Origin: V1-33 sp039795165
GTDB taxonomy: Bacteria > Verrucomicrobiota > Verrucomicrobiia > Verrucomicrobiales > V1-33
Reading direction: 5' to 3'
DNA length: 64,000 nucleotides
Assembly: GCA_039795165.1 (NCBI GenBank)
Contig: JBDKER010000001.1
Location: 143,390 to 207,389, forward strand
Position 1 is the stretch's first letter, and the number at the start of each line of letters is the position of its first letter. Of this stretch, positions 34,167-43,671 are shown piece by piece. The notes below the pieces were generated by a model. The model made no database searches, was not told where the DNA came from, and was given only the letters and a program-made list of their open reading frames with translations. The translations under genes were made by a program, and so were the position numbers.

Positions 34167-36647
34167 ATGAACTTCCGTGCGCTGCTGCTGATTGTGCCTT
34201 CTTTTTTTCCGGCGGTGGCTGGTGCGGGCCTCGTGCTGCGGTCGCCGGGGGATTATGAAGTGGTGCAGCAGGGGGCTGATGGCTGGGCTGTGGTGCGGAT
34301 GGCGGGGCGGGTTGATGCGGGGGACGGGCCTCGGGAAGTCGAGTGGCGTCTGGTGGAGGAAGGCACGGGAACCGAGGGTTGGACGCGGACGCCGGTGGAC
34401 GTTTCCGGGCAGGAATTTTCCGCGGAGCTGCGGATTCCCGCGGGTGGATGGTATCGGTTGGAAGTGAGGAGTGCGGCGGGCGAGGCGGCGGTCCCGCATG
34501 TGGGTGTGGGAGAAGTCTTTGTGGTGGCTGGGCAGTCGAATTCGGCGAATCACGGCGAGGAACGGCACGAAACGAAGACGGGGAGGGTGGCTGCCTTCGA
34601 TGGTTCCGGTTGGCGGTTGAGCCGGGATCCGCAGCCGGGAGCGAGTGGGGACGGCGGGAGTTTTCTGCCGGTGTTCGGCGATGCGGTAGTGGCGGAATTC
34701 GGTGTCCCGGTTGGTCTGGTGGCGTGTGGCATCGGGGCCACCAGCGTGCGGGAGTGGCTGCCGGCCGGGTCGGTTTTTCCGAATCCTCCGACCATTGAGA
34801 GTCGGGTCGTGAAGCGTGCGGATGGGCAATGGGAAAGCCGGGGCGAGGCTTGGGAGATGCTGCGTGCGCGGCTGCAGCGGTTTGGGCCCGATGGATTCCG
34901 GGCCGTGCTGTGGCATCAGGGAGAGAGCGATGCCAACCAGGCTGATGCCATCCGGACCCTGCCGGGCTCGCTTTACCGGGAGTATCTGGGGAAGCTGATT
35001 GGGGAATCGCGTCGTGCCGTCGGCTGGGAAGTGCCGTGGTTTGTGGCGCAGGTCAGTTATCATGTGCCTGGCGATGAGGGTTCCGAGGATATCCGGGCGG
35101 CGCAGGCGTCGCTATGGAAAGACGGACTGGCGCTGGAGGGACCTGACAGTGATGCTCTGCGCGGGGAATTCCGCGATGGGGGCGGCAAGGGAGTGCATTT
35201 CAGCGGTGCTGGGCTGCGTGAGCATGGGGCGCGCTGGGCGGCGAAGGTCTCGCCTTGGCTCCGTCGGCAGCCAGGAGTTCTGCCGGCCGGACTTGTGCTC
35301 GATCTCGATGCCGGGAAGGGAGTGACACGGGACGATGCCGGGCGGGTGGTGGCGTGGCGCAGCGTGGTGCCCGGGGGCACTGTGCGGGAATTTGTGGCGC
35401 GGGATGAATGCCGGGCCGAAGCCGGGTCGGGTCGGCCGTTTCTGGTGCGCGATGCCGACGGTGTACCAGCCGTGGAATTCCGGCAGCAGGAACTGGTATG
35501 TCTGGATGAAGATGCGTTTGATGAGCTGACGCAGGGGTCGGGCTGCACGTGGGTGGCTTTGCTGCGGCCGTATGCGCAGCGTGAGGGGCTGAAGGATGTG
35601 AATTCGTTTTTCGGGAATCTGCGCAACGGTGGGTTTTTCGAGGGTGTGTGGGGATGTCTGACGGATGACAACCGGATCTGGTGGGGGCCGCGCAACGGGC
35701 AGTCGTTCGGGCGGTTTGATGAGAACAATCCGCAGTTGCTCGGTCCGCAGCTTCCCGGGGACCGGTTTTCCGTGGTGGCTGGCAGAATGGGGGGCGGGAC
35801 GGGCAAGGTTACGTGCGAACTGTTCGTGGGCGGGCCGGAGTCCGTGGTCAGTGCCGAGGTCGGGATTCATGCCGGGGCGAATGCGTCGAAGCTGGCGATT
35901 GGTCAGGAACGCGATGCTGTGGAGCATCCGGGGCAGGAATCATTCGATGGGGAACTCGCTGGGCTGTTGATATTTGCCCGGGCCCTTGACGATGGGGAAC
36001 TGGCGTCGGTGATGACCCGGATGCGGCTGGGGCGGGAGAAGCCGCGGAAGATTCTGTTTCTGGGCAACAGCATTACGCTGCATGGGCCCGCTCCGGAGAT
36101 TGGCTGGGAGGGGAACCATGGGATGGCGGCTTCGGTTCCTGCAAAGGACTATGTGCATCTGGTGGTGCGTGGCCTTGCGGAGAAGGGGCGTGCGGCTCCG
36201 GTTGCCGTGGTGAAGAACATTGCCGGCTTTGAGCGGGGCTATCGTTCATGGGATGCGGCGAAGGAGCTTGACGGGGAGATCGCCGAGGGAGCGCGGGATG
36301 TCGTGGTGGCGTTGGGCGAGAATGTACCGGCGCTGGCGCATGCCGATGACGAGGCCGCCTTTGCAGAAGCATTCCGCAGGCTGCTCGCGGAGGTGGGCCG
36401 CGATGGTGCGAGGATTTATGTGCGGAGTTGTTTCTGGCCCGATGCGGTCAAGGATGGCATCATGCAGCGGGTGGCACGGGACGCTGGGGCTGTCTTTGTG
36501 GATGTGGCTGAGATCGGGCGGAACCCGGCGCATGCGGCGCGATCCGAGCGGACCATTGGGCATGACGGGGTGGCTGGGCATCCGGGGGACCGGGGCATGC
36601 GGGCGCTGGCCGATGCCATCCTCGCGGCCATGCGGGGAAAACCATGA
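34167..36647 (+). CDS. Exported double esterase: sialate O-acetylesterase domain, LamG-like middle, SGNH hydrolase
   Basis: 826 residues with a signal peptide (MNFRALLLIVPSFFPAVAGA). The first catalytic domain has VVAGQSNSANHG (Ser of block I near residue 124) and LWHQGESDANQ (about 248-258), both hallmarks of SASA/DUF303 carbohydrate esterases. Residues about 380-620 look like a concanavalin/LamG sandwich (DLDAGKGVTRDDAGRVVAW, GELAGLLIFARALDDGEL). The C-terminal domain starts ILFLGNSITLHGP (about 629), an SGNH/GDSL block I. Two esterases in one chain point to removal of several O-acyl groups from a complex glycan. The ATG at 34167 is chosen for the signal peptide. Confidence 0.88.
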   Translation: MNFRALLLIVPSFFPAVAGAGLVLRSPGDYEVVQQGADGWAVVRMAGRVDAGDGPREVEWRLVEEGTGTEGWTRTPVDVSGQEFSAELRIPAGGWYRLEVRSAAGEAAVPHVGVGEVFVVAGQSNSANHGEERHETKTGRVAAFDGSGWRLSRDPQPGASGDGGSFLPVFGDAVVAEFGVPVGLVACGIGATSVREWLPAGSVFPNPPTIESRVVKRADGQWESRGEAWEMLRARLQRFGPDGFRAVLWHQGESDANQADAIRTLPGSLYREYLGKLIGESRRAVGWEVPWFVAQVSYHVPGDEGSEDIRAAQASLWKDGLALEGPDSDALRGEFRDGGGKGVHFSGAGLREHGARWAAKVSPWLRRQPGVLPAGLVLDLDAGKGVTRDDAGRVVAWRSVVPGGTVREFVARDECRAEAGSGRPFLVRDADGVPAVEFRQQELVCLDEDAFDELTQGSGCTWVALLRPYAQREGLKDVNSFFGNLRNGGFFEGVWGCLTDDNRIWWGPRNGQSFGRFDENNPQLLGPQLPGDRFSVVAGRMGGGTGKVTCELFVGGPESVVSAEVGIHAGANASKLAIGQERDAVEHPGQESFDGELAGLLIFARALDDGELASVMTRMRLGREKPRKILFLGNSITLHGPAPEIGWEGNHGMAASVPAKDYVHLVVRGLAEKGRAAPVAVVKNIAGFERGYRSWDAAKELDGEIAEGARDVVVALGENVPALAHADDEAAFAEAFRRLLAEVGRDGARIYVRSCFWPDAVKDGIMQRVARDAGAVFVDVAEIGRNPAHAARSERTIGHDGVAGHPGDRGMRALADAILAAMRGKP

Positions 36648-36673
36648 TTTCCGTGCCTGAACTGCGAAACTTT

Positions 36674-39148
36674 ATGCGACTCCCTATCTCTTTCCCAATT
36701 CTTCTGCTTCTGTTTGTCGGCACGGCTGATGATTCTGTCGTGGCGGCCGAGTCCGCGCCCGACCTGACGCGGCAGTCGCCCGTCGACCGGGAACTGACCT
36801 ACAACCTTGGGGCGACGGGGCTGCGGGGCTGGATTTACACGAAGCCGGCGACGCACTTTGATGGACTGCAGGGACGCACGACCGATGCCAGCCGGCAGAT
36901 TCTCGTGACGCATGTGGGCATGGGATCGCCTGCTGACGGGGTGGTGAGGGTCGGCGATGTGATTGTGGGCACGGAGGGCGGGGAATTTGCCGCCGATGCG
37001 CGCAAGGAACTGGCGCGGTCGATTCAGCGGGCCGAGGCAGGGGAATCCGGTGGCGTGCTCCGGTTGCGCGTGCGGCGCGAGGATGAAGTGAGGGAAGCAG
37101 GAATCCGGATGGCCGTGCTGGGGTCGTATGCGGCCACGGCTCCGTGGAATTGTGGGAAGTCCGCGAAGATTCTGGAGGCGGCGCTGGGGGTGCTGGTGCG
37201 GGAGAAGCTGGATCCGGGCGACTGGGCGGCTCCTGTCAGTGGCCTTGCGCTGCTGGCGGCGGGGCGGGAGGCCGATCAGGAAGCAGTGCGGAATCTGGCG
37301 CGGGCGCTGGCGGCGCGGATCATGGAGCGGGACATGCGGAAGGGTGACACGTGGGTGCAGGGGTACCGCAATCTGTTTCTGTGCGAGTATCAGATGGCCA
37401 CGGGCGATGAGAGTGTACTGCCCGCGATCCGGCGGGAATCCGGTGAACTGGCGCGCGGGCAGAGTCTCTACGGGACGTACGGGCATGGGTTTGCTGCGAA
37501 GACGGCTGACGGGAAGCTGCATGGATCGATTCCGCCGTATGGTCCGGTCAACATGGCTGGGCTGCCTGCGAATCTGTCGCTGGTGCTGGCGCAGCGCTGC
37601 GGGGTGGATGATGCCGAGGTGACGGAGGCGGTGGAACGCGCGGCGGGTTTTCTGGGATACTTCACGGGCAAGGGAGCGATTCCCTACGGCGAGCATGAAC
37701 CGTGGCCGTTTCATGAGAACAACGGGAAGAACTCGATCACGGCGGTTTTCTTTGCGGCGCATGGCGGGCGGAGTGAAGATGCGGCATTCTTTGCGAGGAT
37801 GGCGACCGCGGGGCACCGGAGCCGGGAATGCGGGCATACCGGTCAGGGTTTCAGCTATCTCTGGAGCGCCCTCGGGGCCAATGCCGGCGGCCCGGAGGCA
37901 GCGGCGGCATTCTTTGCCGAGGCTTCGTGGCATCTTGATCTGGTGCGGCGGAGCGATGGCAGCTTTACGTATGACGGGGGCGAGCAGTATGGTCCGGGGG
38001 CGACCGAAGACGGAACCTATTTCGGGCCGAGCAGCTACTATGGACTGAGTCCGGCGGCCTGTTATGTGCTGACCTATGCGCTGCCGCGGCAGAAGCTCGT
38101 CATCACTGGCCGGGGGCTCGATGCGAAGGCGCGGCTCAGTGCCGGGGAAGCGTCTGCTGCTGCGGCTTCCGGGCGTTTTGATCTCGATCGACGGGAGAAA
38201 TCCGTGGTGGAACTGATGGCCGCGTTCCGTGACTGGTCGCCGGTGGTGCGCAGCTGGGCGGCGGAGGAACTGGCGGGCCGTCCTGGGGCAGCGGGGCAGG
38301 TTCCGGAGCTGATCCGTCTGGCGGAGGAGGGCACCGTGCCTGAGGTGCAGGGTGCCTGCGAAGCGCTGGGATTACTGAAGGCAGTGGATGCTTTGCCTGT
38401 GCTGGTGCGGCGGCTGGGGCATGACGACCGCTGGGTCCGCTACAAGGCGGCTGCGGCGGTGCGGGCCATGGGGAAGGCGGCGCTTCCCGTGCTGCCCGAC
38501 CTGCTGCGGGCGCTCGCGGCGACGGCTGAGCCGCTGCGGCCTGTGAACTGGCGTGACCCTGTGCAGATTGCGCATGGTCAGCTGGCGGCGGCGGTGTTTT
38601 CAGGGCCCCTCCGGGAGCATCTCGGGGAAGCCGATCCGGTGCTGCTGTATCCGGCGGTGCGGGCAGTGGCGCGCAATCCGGATGGGATGGCGCGGGCGAC
38701 CCTGCGGGAATTCTTCGAGCATCGCATCACGCTGGAACAGGCCGAGCAGCTGGCTCCCGATATTCTCGAAGCGCTCTCCGAACCTGGTCCGGCCGACACC
38801 ATGTTCGGGAATGAGATCCGCATGGGAGCCTTCCGCGCGCTCACCCGATTCCGTTTCCGGGAAGGCATGGAGGCCGGCGTGGCCTTTGCGATGACGCAGG
38901 GCGGGCACGGGAGCGAATCGCGCACGGGAGAAATCATGGAAGCGCTGGCGGGCTATGGGAAGGCGGCGACGTCGATCATTCCGCAGCTGCGTTCGCTGGC
39001 GGAAATGTTCACGGCCCAGGTGCAGGCCGGTGAATTTCCCGGTGGTGAGCTGAATGAGCGCCGGGTGTCTGCGGTGCGGGAAGCGATCCGGAAGATTGAG
39101 GCGTCGGGTGACGCGCCGGAGCTCCGTTCGGTGGACAAAGCGGAGTGA
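36674..39148 (+). CDS. Exported PDZ- and HEAT-repeat protein (DUF6288-like)
   Basis: 824 residues from the ATG at 36674, which yields a clean signal peptide (MRLPISFPILLLLFVGTADD). An ATG at 36644 overlaps the previous stop as ATGA and could couple translation, giving ten more residues. An N-terminal PDZ-like segment is visible (GMGSPADGVVRVGDVIVG), then a long all-helical region with many Gly and Tyr resembling an alpha/alpha toroid (about 160-470), then HEAT-like repeats (SWAAEELAGRPGAAGQVPEL, RYKAAAAVRAMGKAALPVLP). I recall the layout as the DUF6288 family. No catalytic residues can be assigned. Confidence 0.75.
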   Translation: MRLPISFPILLLLFVGTADDSVVAAESAPDLTRQSPVDRELTYNLGATGLRGWIYTKPATHFDGLQGRTTDASRQILVTHVGMGSPADGVVRVGDVIVGTEGGEFAADARKELARSIQRAEAGESGGVLRLRVRREDEVREAGIRMAVLGSYAATAPWNCGKSAKILEAALGVLVREKLDPGDWAAPVSGLALLAAGREADQEAVRNLARALAARIMERDMRKGDTWVQGYRNLFLCEYQMATGDESVLPAIRRESGELARGQSLYGTYGHGFAAKTADGKLHGSIPPYGPVNMAGLPANLSLVLAQRCGVDDAEVTEAVERAAGFLGYFTGKGAIPYGEHEPWPFHENNGKNSITAVFFAAHGGRSEDAAFFARMATAGHRSRECGHTGQGFSYLWSALGANAGGPEAAAAFFAEASWHLDLVRRSDGSFTYDGGEQYGPGATEDGTYFGPSSYYGLSPAACYVLTYALPRQKLVITGRGLDAKARLSAGEASAAAASGRFDLDRREKSVVELMAAFRDWSPVVRSWAAEELAGRPGAAGQVPELIRLAEEGTVPEVQGACEALGLLKAVDALPVLVRRLGHDDRWVRYKAAAAVRAMGKAALPVLPDLLRALAATAEPLRPVNWRDPVQIAHGQLAAAVFSGPLREHLGEADPVLLYPAVRAVARNPDGMARATLREFFEHRITLEQAEQLAPDILEALSEPGPADTMFGNEIRMGAFRALTRFRFREGMEAGVAFAMTQGGHGSESRTGEIMEALAGYGKAATSIIPQLRSLAEMFTAQVQAGEFPGGELNERRVSAVREAIRKIEASGDAPELRSVDKAE

Positions 39149-39181
39149 AACCCCGGGTGATCCGTGGCGTATGGACAGGGC

Positions 39182-39949
39182 ATGTCCGCAGCTCCGAATT
39201 TCTCTCTCGCCGGCCGTACTGCCCTTGTGACGGGCAGCACGACGGGACTTGGTCTGGCCATGGCCTTTGCTCTTGGGCGGGCCGGTGCGAGGGTCGCCAT
39301 GAACTATCACCGCAATGAAGCCCGGGCGGAAGCTGCCTTGGCGTCGTTCCGTGCCGAGGGGCTTGAGGGCGGTCTGTTCCGTGGCGATGTGACCAGCGAA
39401 ACCGGAGTTCCGGATCTGCTCCGGCGCATTGGAGGGGAACTGGGTCCGGTGGACATTCTGGTGATCAATGCGACGCCTGATCAGCCGCATAAGCCTGTGG
39501 AGGAATATGACTGGGCCTTTTATCAGGAGATGCTGGACTTCTTTGTGAAGAGTCCGGTGCTGCTGACGAAGGCTGTGCTGCCATGGATGAAGCAGCAGCG
39601 CCGTGGCCGCATCATCAGCATCGGATCCGAGGTGGTGGCCCGCGGCGTTCCCAATTTCACGGCCTATGTGGCGGCCAAGGGCGGGCAGAATGGGTTTCAC
39701 CGCAGTCTCGCCACCGAGGTGGCTCCGTGGGGCATCACCGTGAACATGATTTCGCCTGGCTGGATCCCGGTGGAGCGGCACGAAAACGATCCGCAGGATG
39801 TGAAGGATGGCTATCTGGCCGGGGTGCCCATGGGCCGCTGGGGAGTGCCCGGCGACCTTGCGGGGGCCGTGGTCTTTCTGGCGTCCGACAGCGCCTCGTT
39901 CGTGACCGGCCAGAATCTGCATGTGAATGGCGGAACCACTGTCCACTGA
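39182..39949 (+). CDS. SDR family oxidoreductase
   Basis: 255 residues, classical short-chain dehydrogenase/reductase. The cofactor motif is ALVTGSTTGLGLAMA (TGxxxGxG). NYHRNEA after strand 2 has a basic pocket suggestive of NADP(H). The expected NAG-type motif is replaced by VINATPD. Catalytic Ser is in IISIGSEVV, Tyr and Lys in YVAAKGGQNG. The C-terminus FVTGQNLHVNGGTTVH is typical. It probably handles a sugar or its acyl derivative produced by the surrounding hydrolases (inference from context). It begins 33 bp after the PDZ/HEAT gene. Confidence 0.92.
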   Translation: MSAAPNFSLAGRTALVTGSTTGLGLAMAFALGRAGARVAMNYHRNEARAEAALASFRAEGLEGGLFRGDVTSETGVPDLLRRIGGELGPVDILVINATPDQPHKPVEEYDWAFYQEMLDFFVKSPVLLTKAVLPWMKQQRRGRIISIGSEVVARGVPNFTAYVAAKGGQNGFHRSLATEVAPWGITVNMISPGWIPVERHENDPQDVKDGYLAGVPMGRWGVPGDLAGAVVFLASDSASFVTGQNLHVNGGTTVH

Positions 39950-39973
39950 GAACCCTGACAAAGAAGCAATGCG

Positions 39974-40762
39974 ATGAAACGGATTCCCTTTCTGATGACT
40001 CTTGGAGCCGGCCTTGTGGCCGCGGGTGAACGCAAGCCGAAGGAACTGCCGGTGCCTGGCGAGAGCTTTCTGCTGGAGGGGCGCGAAGCCTTTCTGATCC
40101 TGCCTGAGAATCGCGGTTCCGGCCGCACCCCATGGGTATGGTATGCCCCCACGCTCCCGGGCCTGCCGGGTCCGGAGGAACGCTGGATGTTCGCGCAGTT
40201 TCTGGCGGCAGGCATTGCGGTCGCTGGCATCGACGCAGGGGAAACGTACGGCAGTCCCGACGGCTGCCGCATTTACGATCGGCTGTATGCCGAGATGACC
40301 GGGAAGCGCGGGATGTCTGCGAAGCCCGTCATGCTCGGGCGGAGCCGTGGTGGCCTCATGACCCTGAGCTGGGCGGCAGGACGGCCGGATTGCTGCGGCG
40401 GATTTGCGGGGATTTATCCCGTGTGTGATCTGACCAGTTATCCCGGGCTGGCGAAGGCCTGCGGGGCCTTTGGCCTGAGCGAGGCCGGGCTGGCCGAGAA
40501 GCTGCGTGAGCACAATCCAGTGGAGCGGTTGAGTGGACTGGCCAAGGCGGGAGTCCCGTTTTTTGCGGTGCATGGGGACGTGGATACGCTGGTGCCCCTG
40601 GAGAAGAATTCCGGGGCGCTGGCCTCGCGTTACCGGGAACTGGGCGGGACCATGGAGCTGATCGTGCCGAAGGGTCAGGGTCACAGCATGTGGGAAGGAT
40701 TCTTCCGCTGTGCGGAACTGGTCGCTTTCGTGAAGAAGCACGCAAAAGGGGTCGCTCCATGA
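39974..40762 (+). CDS. Exported alpha/beta hydrolase family protein
   Basis: 262 residues. The nucleophile elbow is VMLGRSRGGLMT (GRSRG, Ser nucleophile), the acid is probably in AVHGDVDTLVPLEKN and the His in PKGQGHSMWEGF, a complete triad. The first residues MKRIPFLMTLGAGLVAAG form a short signal-like segment. It resembles esterases of the acetylxylan and prolyl-peptidase type. The stop overlaps the next start (ATGA), so the two are translationally coupled. The substrate is likely an acylated glycan, by context. Confidence 0.85.
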   Translation: MKRIPFLMTLGAGLVAAGERKPKELPVPGESFLLEGREAFLILPENRGSGRTPWVWYAPTLPGLPGPEERWMFAQFLAAGIAVAGIDAGETYGSPDGCRIYDRLYAEMTGKRGMSAKPVMLGRSRGGLMTLSWAAGRPDCCGGFAGIYPVCDLTSYPGLAKACGAFGLSEAGLAEKLREHNPVERLSGLAKAGVPFFAVHGDVDTLVPLEKNSGALASRYRELGGTMELIVPKGQGHSMWEGFFRCAELVAFVKKHAKGVAP

Positions 40763-42777
40763 AGTCCCGCTTTCTGCTGGCCGTGCTGGGCATGGTGGTT
40801 CCGGCGGCTGCCGGGCCGGTTCTGGAGGCGTCGGTATTCCGGCGGTATGCGGAGGCCTTTGCGGAGGCCGATGACGAAACCGTGCGGCAGGCCGTACCGA
40901 ATGAGGAAGCGTGGGCGTGGCTGGAGGCCAATGTGCCGCGGTTTTCGTGTCCCGACCGTGATCTGGAAGAGATCTACTGGTTCCGCTGGTGGACCTTCCG
41001 GAAGCATCTGCGGAAGAGCGCCGATGGATGGATTGTGACGGAATTCCTGCCCGATGTCCCATGGGCCGGAAAGCACAACTCGATCAATTGTCCGGCCGGC
41101 CATCATTTCCGGGAAGGCCGCTGGATCCGGAACCGCGAGTATCTTGATGACTATGGTGTCTTCTGGTTCCGGAAGGGCGGGGAGCCACGCAAGTACAGCT
41201 TCTGGGCTGCCGATGCCATCAATGCGCGGGCTCTGGTGACTGGGGACGACCGTCAGGCGCGGGATCTTCTGCCCGAGCTGAAGGCCAACTGGGAAGCGTG
41301 GGCTGACCACCTTGATGAGTCAGGCCTCTACTGGCAGAACGATGGCAATGACGGGATGGAAGTTTCTGTCGGGGGCAGTGGCTGCCGTGCCACCATCAAC
41401 AGTTATCAGTTTGGCGATGCCATGGCGATTGCGGCCATGGAGGAGCGGGCAGGAGATGGCGCCGAGGCTGCGCGGTGGCGGGCACGGGCCGAGGACCTGC
41501 GGCGGCTGGTCGAAGAAAAGCTCTGGGATGCGGAAGCGGGATTTTTCAAGGTGCGGCCGCGTGGCGGGGGACGGCTGGCGGACGTGCGGGAACTGCATGG
41601 CTATGTACCGTGGTGCTTCGGGTTGCCCGGGCCGGATAAACTGGTGGCGTGGCGTGAGCTGATGGATCCCCATGGGTTCCGGGCACCCTTTGGTCCGACC
41701 ACCACCGAGCAGCGGCATCCGGGATTTGCGCTGCGCTACGAGGGGCATGAATGCCAGTGGAATGGGCCGAGCTGGCCCTTTGCGACCTCGCAGACCCTGA
41801 CCGCGCTGGCGAATGTGCTGCACGGTCCGCCGCAGGCGATCGTGGGACGCCGGGATTACTGGGAGACCCTGCAATGCTATGTGCGGAGCCATCGGTTCCG
41901 GCAACTGCCCCCCGAGCGTCCGGCGGGTGGCTTGGTCAGGTCGCATGACAACAGCGTGCGCCGCCATACGTGGTGGGCCGAGGACCGGCTGGGATCGACC
42001 GAATGGGTGCAGTACGATTTTCCGGCAGCGGTGACAGTTGATGCCGTGGAGGTGTTCTGGTACGATGATCCTCACGGCATTGATCCACCGGTTTCGTGGC
42101 GGTTGCTGCGGCGCGAGGGAGAAGAGTGGGTGGAACTGAAAACGGCGGAGGTGCCGGGGGTCGAGCCTGACCGTTTCAATCGGGTGAGCTTTGCGCCGCA
42201 GTCGGTGAGTTCGCTGCGCATTGAAGCGGTCACGGCACCGGGGAAGAGTGCTGGCCTGCTGGAATGGCGGGTGCTCGGGGGCGGCAGCAATCATGCGGGT
42301 GCGGCGGTGCCGTCGGCTTCGTACAGCGATGTTTATGCGGCCACCTTGAAGGCGCTCCACGACGGCGACAGGGCCTTGGAGAGGAAGGAATCGCGTCAGC
42401 CGTGGATTGACGAGAACCTGCATCCTCGGACGGGGGATTGGATGGCGCGGACGATGCTGCGGGAGCGCGGTCAGGGTCCGGTGGAACGCGGGAAGGACTA
42501 CAATCATTCCACCTTCTGTGATTTGGTCATCAGTGGGCTGGTGGGGCTGCGGCCGCGGGCGGACCGTGTGGTGGAAATCGATCCTCTGCTGCCGCCCGGG
42601 ATGTGGGATTGGTTCTGTCTGGAGGGTGTCCCTTACCATGGGGTGATGCTGACGGTGCTGTGGGACCGTGATGGCAGCCGGTACGGCCGCGGGGCCGGCC
42701 TCAGGGTTTTTGCCGATGGCCGTCTGCTCGCGGAGCGAGCCGAATGTGGACTGCTGCGCAGCGAGTTACCGGAATGA
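40759..42777 (+). CDS. MGH1-like glycoside hydrolase (GH63-type toroid) with an inserted discoidin-like domain
   Basis: 672 residues with a signal peptide (MKSRFLLAVLGMVVPAAAGP). The alpha/alpha-toroid is recognisable by WFRWWTFRKHLRK, HHFREGRWIRN, LYWQNDGNDGMEVSV and HECQWNGPSWPFATSQTLTA, and by the later DYNHSTFCDLVISGLVGL. Between about residues 395 and 510 a beta-sandwich resembling F5/8C modules is inserted (WVQYDFPAAVTVDAVEVFWY). The C-terminal part PYHGVMLTVLWDRDG is a small sandwich. It probably hydrolyses alpha-linked oligosaccharides in the periplasm. It is the last gene of the glycan locus, ended by a terminator at 42825. Confidence 0.88.
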   Translation: MKSRFLLAVLGMVVPAAAGPVLEASVFRRYAEAFAEADDETVRQAVPNEEAWAWLEANVPRFSCPDRDLEEIYWFRWWTFRKHLRKSADGWIVTEFLPDVPWAGKHNSINCPAGHHFREGRWIRNREYLDDYGVFWFRKGGEPRKYSFWAADAINARALVTGDDRQARDLLPELKANWEAWADHLDESGLYWQNDGNDGMEVSVGGSGCRATINSYQFGDAMAIAAMEERAGDGAEAARWRARAEDLRRLVEEKLWDAEAGFFKVRPRGGGRLADVRELHGYVPWCFGLPGPDKLVAWRELMDPHGFRAPFGPTTTEQRHPGFALRYEGHECQWNGPSWPFATSQTLTALANVLHGPPQAIVGRRDYWETLQCYVRSHRFRQLPPERPAGGLVRSHDNSVRRHTWWAEDRLGSTEWVQYDFPAAVTVDAVEVFWYDDPHGIDPPVSWRLLRREGEEWVELKTAEVPGVEPDRFNRVSFAPQSVSSLRIEAVTAPGKSAGLLEWRVLGGGSNHAGAAVPSASYSDVYAATLKALHDGDRALERKESRQPWIDENLHPRTGDWMARTMLRERGQGPVERGKDYNHSTFCDLVISGLVGLRPRADRVVEIDPLLPPGMWDWFCLEGVPYHGVMLTVLWDRDGSRYGRGAGLRVFADGRLLAERAECGLLRSELPE

Positions 42778-42824
42778 GAGGGAACGCGGGTGGCGGCGCG
42801 ATTGATCTGCTGGATTCAGGCCTG

Positions 42825-42844
42825 ACCCCGGAGCCGGGGTTTTT
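42825..42844 (+). terminator. Intrinsic terminator of the 28968-42777 locus
   Basis: Stem ACCCCG / CGGGGT with loop GAGC (42825-42840), running straight into a T-run to 42844. It is 47 bp after the glycosidase stop. The T-run ends at the first base of the murI stop codon on the other strand, so the site also separates the two convergent units. Confidence 0.88.
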
Positions 42845-43671
42845 CAGCAGGCTCCCAGCGATACCAGTTCGAGCGAGGCCGGTGGCGATCCGAGGATGGC
42901 CGAGGCGATGGTGGCGAAGCGGCTGGCGGCGTCGGTTACGAAGAACGATTCCGAGCGAGCTGGCTGGTTGCTGCTGCAGAGGAGGCCGGAGGTGCCGAGC
43001 AGGGTGGCGGTTTCGGCGGCGGCGGCTTCTGCGCTGTCGACGAGGGTGACCTCCGGGCCCATGGTTTCCGCGATGACTCTGCGGAGGAGAGGGTAATGGG
43101 TGCAGCCGAGCACAAGGGTATCGATGCGGTCGGCCTTGAGCGGTGCGAGGTATTTGGCGGCTGCGAGGCGGGCGATTTCCGAATCGGTTTCCCCTTCTTC
43201 GGCGAGCGGCACGAAGAGCGGGCAGGCGACGCTCCGGATGAGTTCGGGTTCCCTTCCGCTGGCGGCGAAGGTGGCGCGGATCCGTTGTTCGTAGGCACCG
43301 GAACCGATGGTGGCGGCCGTGGCGATGACCCCGATGCGGCCATTGCGGGTGGTGCGGGTGGCGGCGCGTGAGCCTGGTCCGATCATGCCGAGGATGGGAA
43401 CGCCGGGAAATTCGCTGCGGAGCGCAGGTGCGGCGAGGGCCGAGGCCGTATTGCAGGCGATCACGATCATTTTGACTCCTTTGCCGAGGAGGAACCGGGA
43501 ATCTTCGAGGGCGTAGCGTGCCACGGTGGCCGGTGATTTGTTGCCGTAGGGAACCCGGGCGGTATCGCCGAGGTAGACGAGCGATTCCGAGGGGAGGGCG
43601 GAGCGCACGGCGCGGAGGACCGTGAGTCCTCCGACCCCCGAGTCGAAGATGCCGATGGGGTGGTCGTTCAT
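42844..43671 (-). CDS. murI: Glutamate racemase
   Basis: 275 residues from the ATG at 43671. It interconverts L- and D-glutamate for peptidoglycan. The motifs IGIFDSGVGGLTV (N-terminal Asp/Ser), VIACNTASALA with the first catalytic Cys and LVLGCTHYPLL with the second are all intact. VYLGDTARVPYGNKS is the usual substrate loop. Its start overlaps the stop of the uracil-DNA glycosylase gene (ATGA), making it the last gene of the lpxK unit. Confidence 0.96.
   Translation of the reverse strand: MNDHPIGIFDSGVGGLTVLRAVRSALPSESLVYLGDTARVPYGNKSPATVARYALEDSRFLLGKGVKMIVIACNTASALAAPALRSEFPGVPILGMIGPGSRAATRTTRNGRIGVIATAATIGSGAYEQRIRATFAASGREPELIRSVACPLFVPLAEEGETDSEIARLAAAKYLAPLKADRIDTLVLGCTHYPLLRRVIAETMGPEVTLVDSAEAAAAETATLLGTSGLLCSSNQPARSESFFVTDAASRFATIASAILGSPPASLELVSLGAC

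Noticed and set aside
38600..41062. 820-codon minus-strand open frame spanning four plus-strand genes
   Set aside because: Antisense to clear SDR, hydrolase and glycosidase genes with intact motifs.
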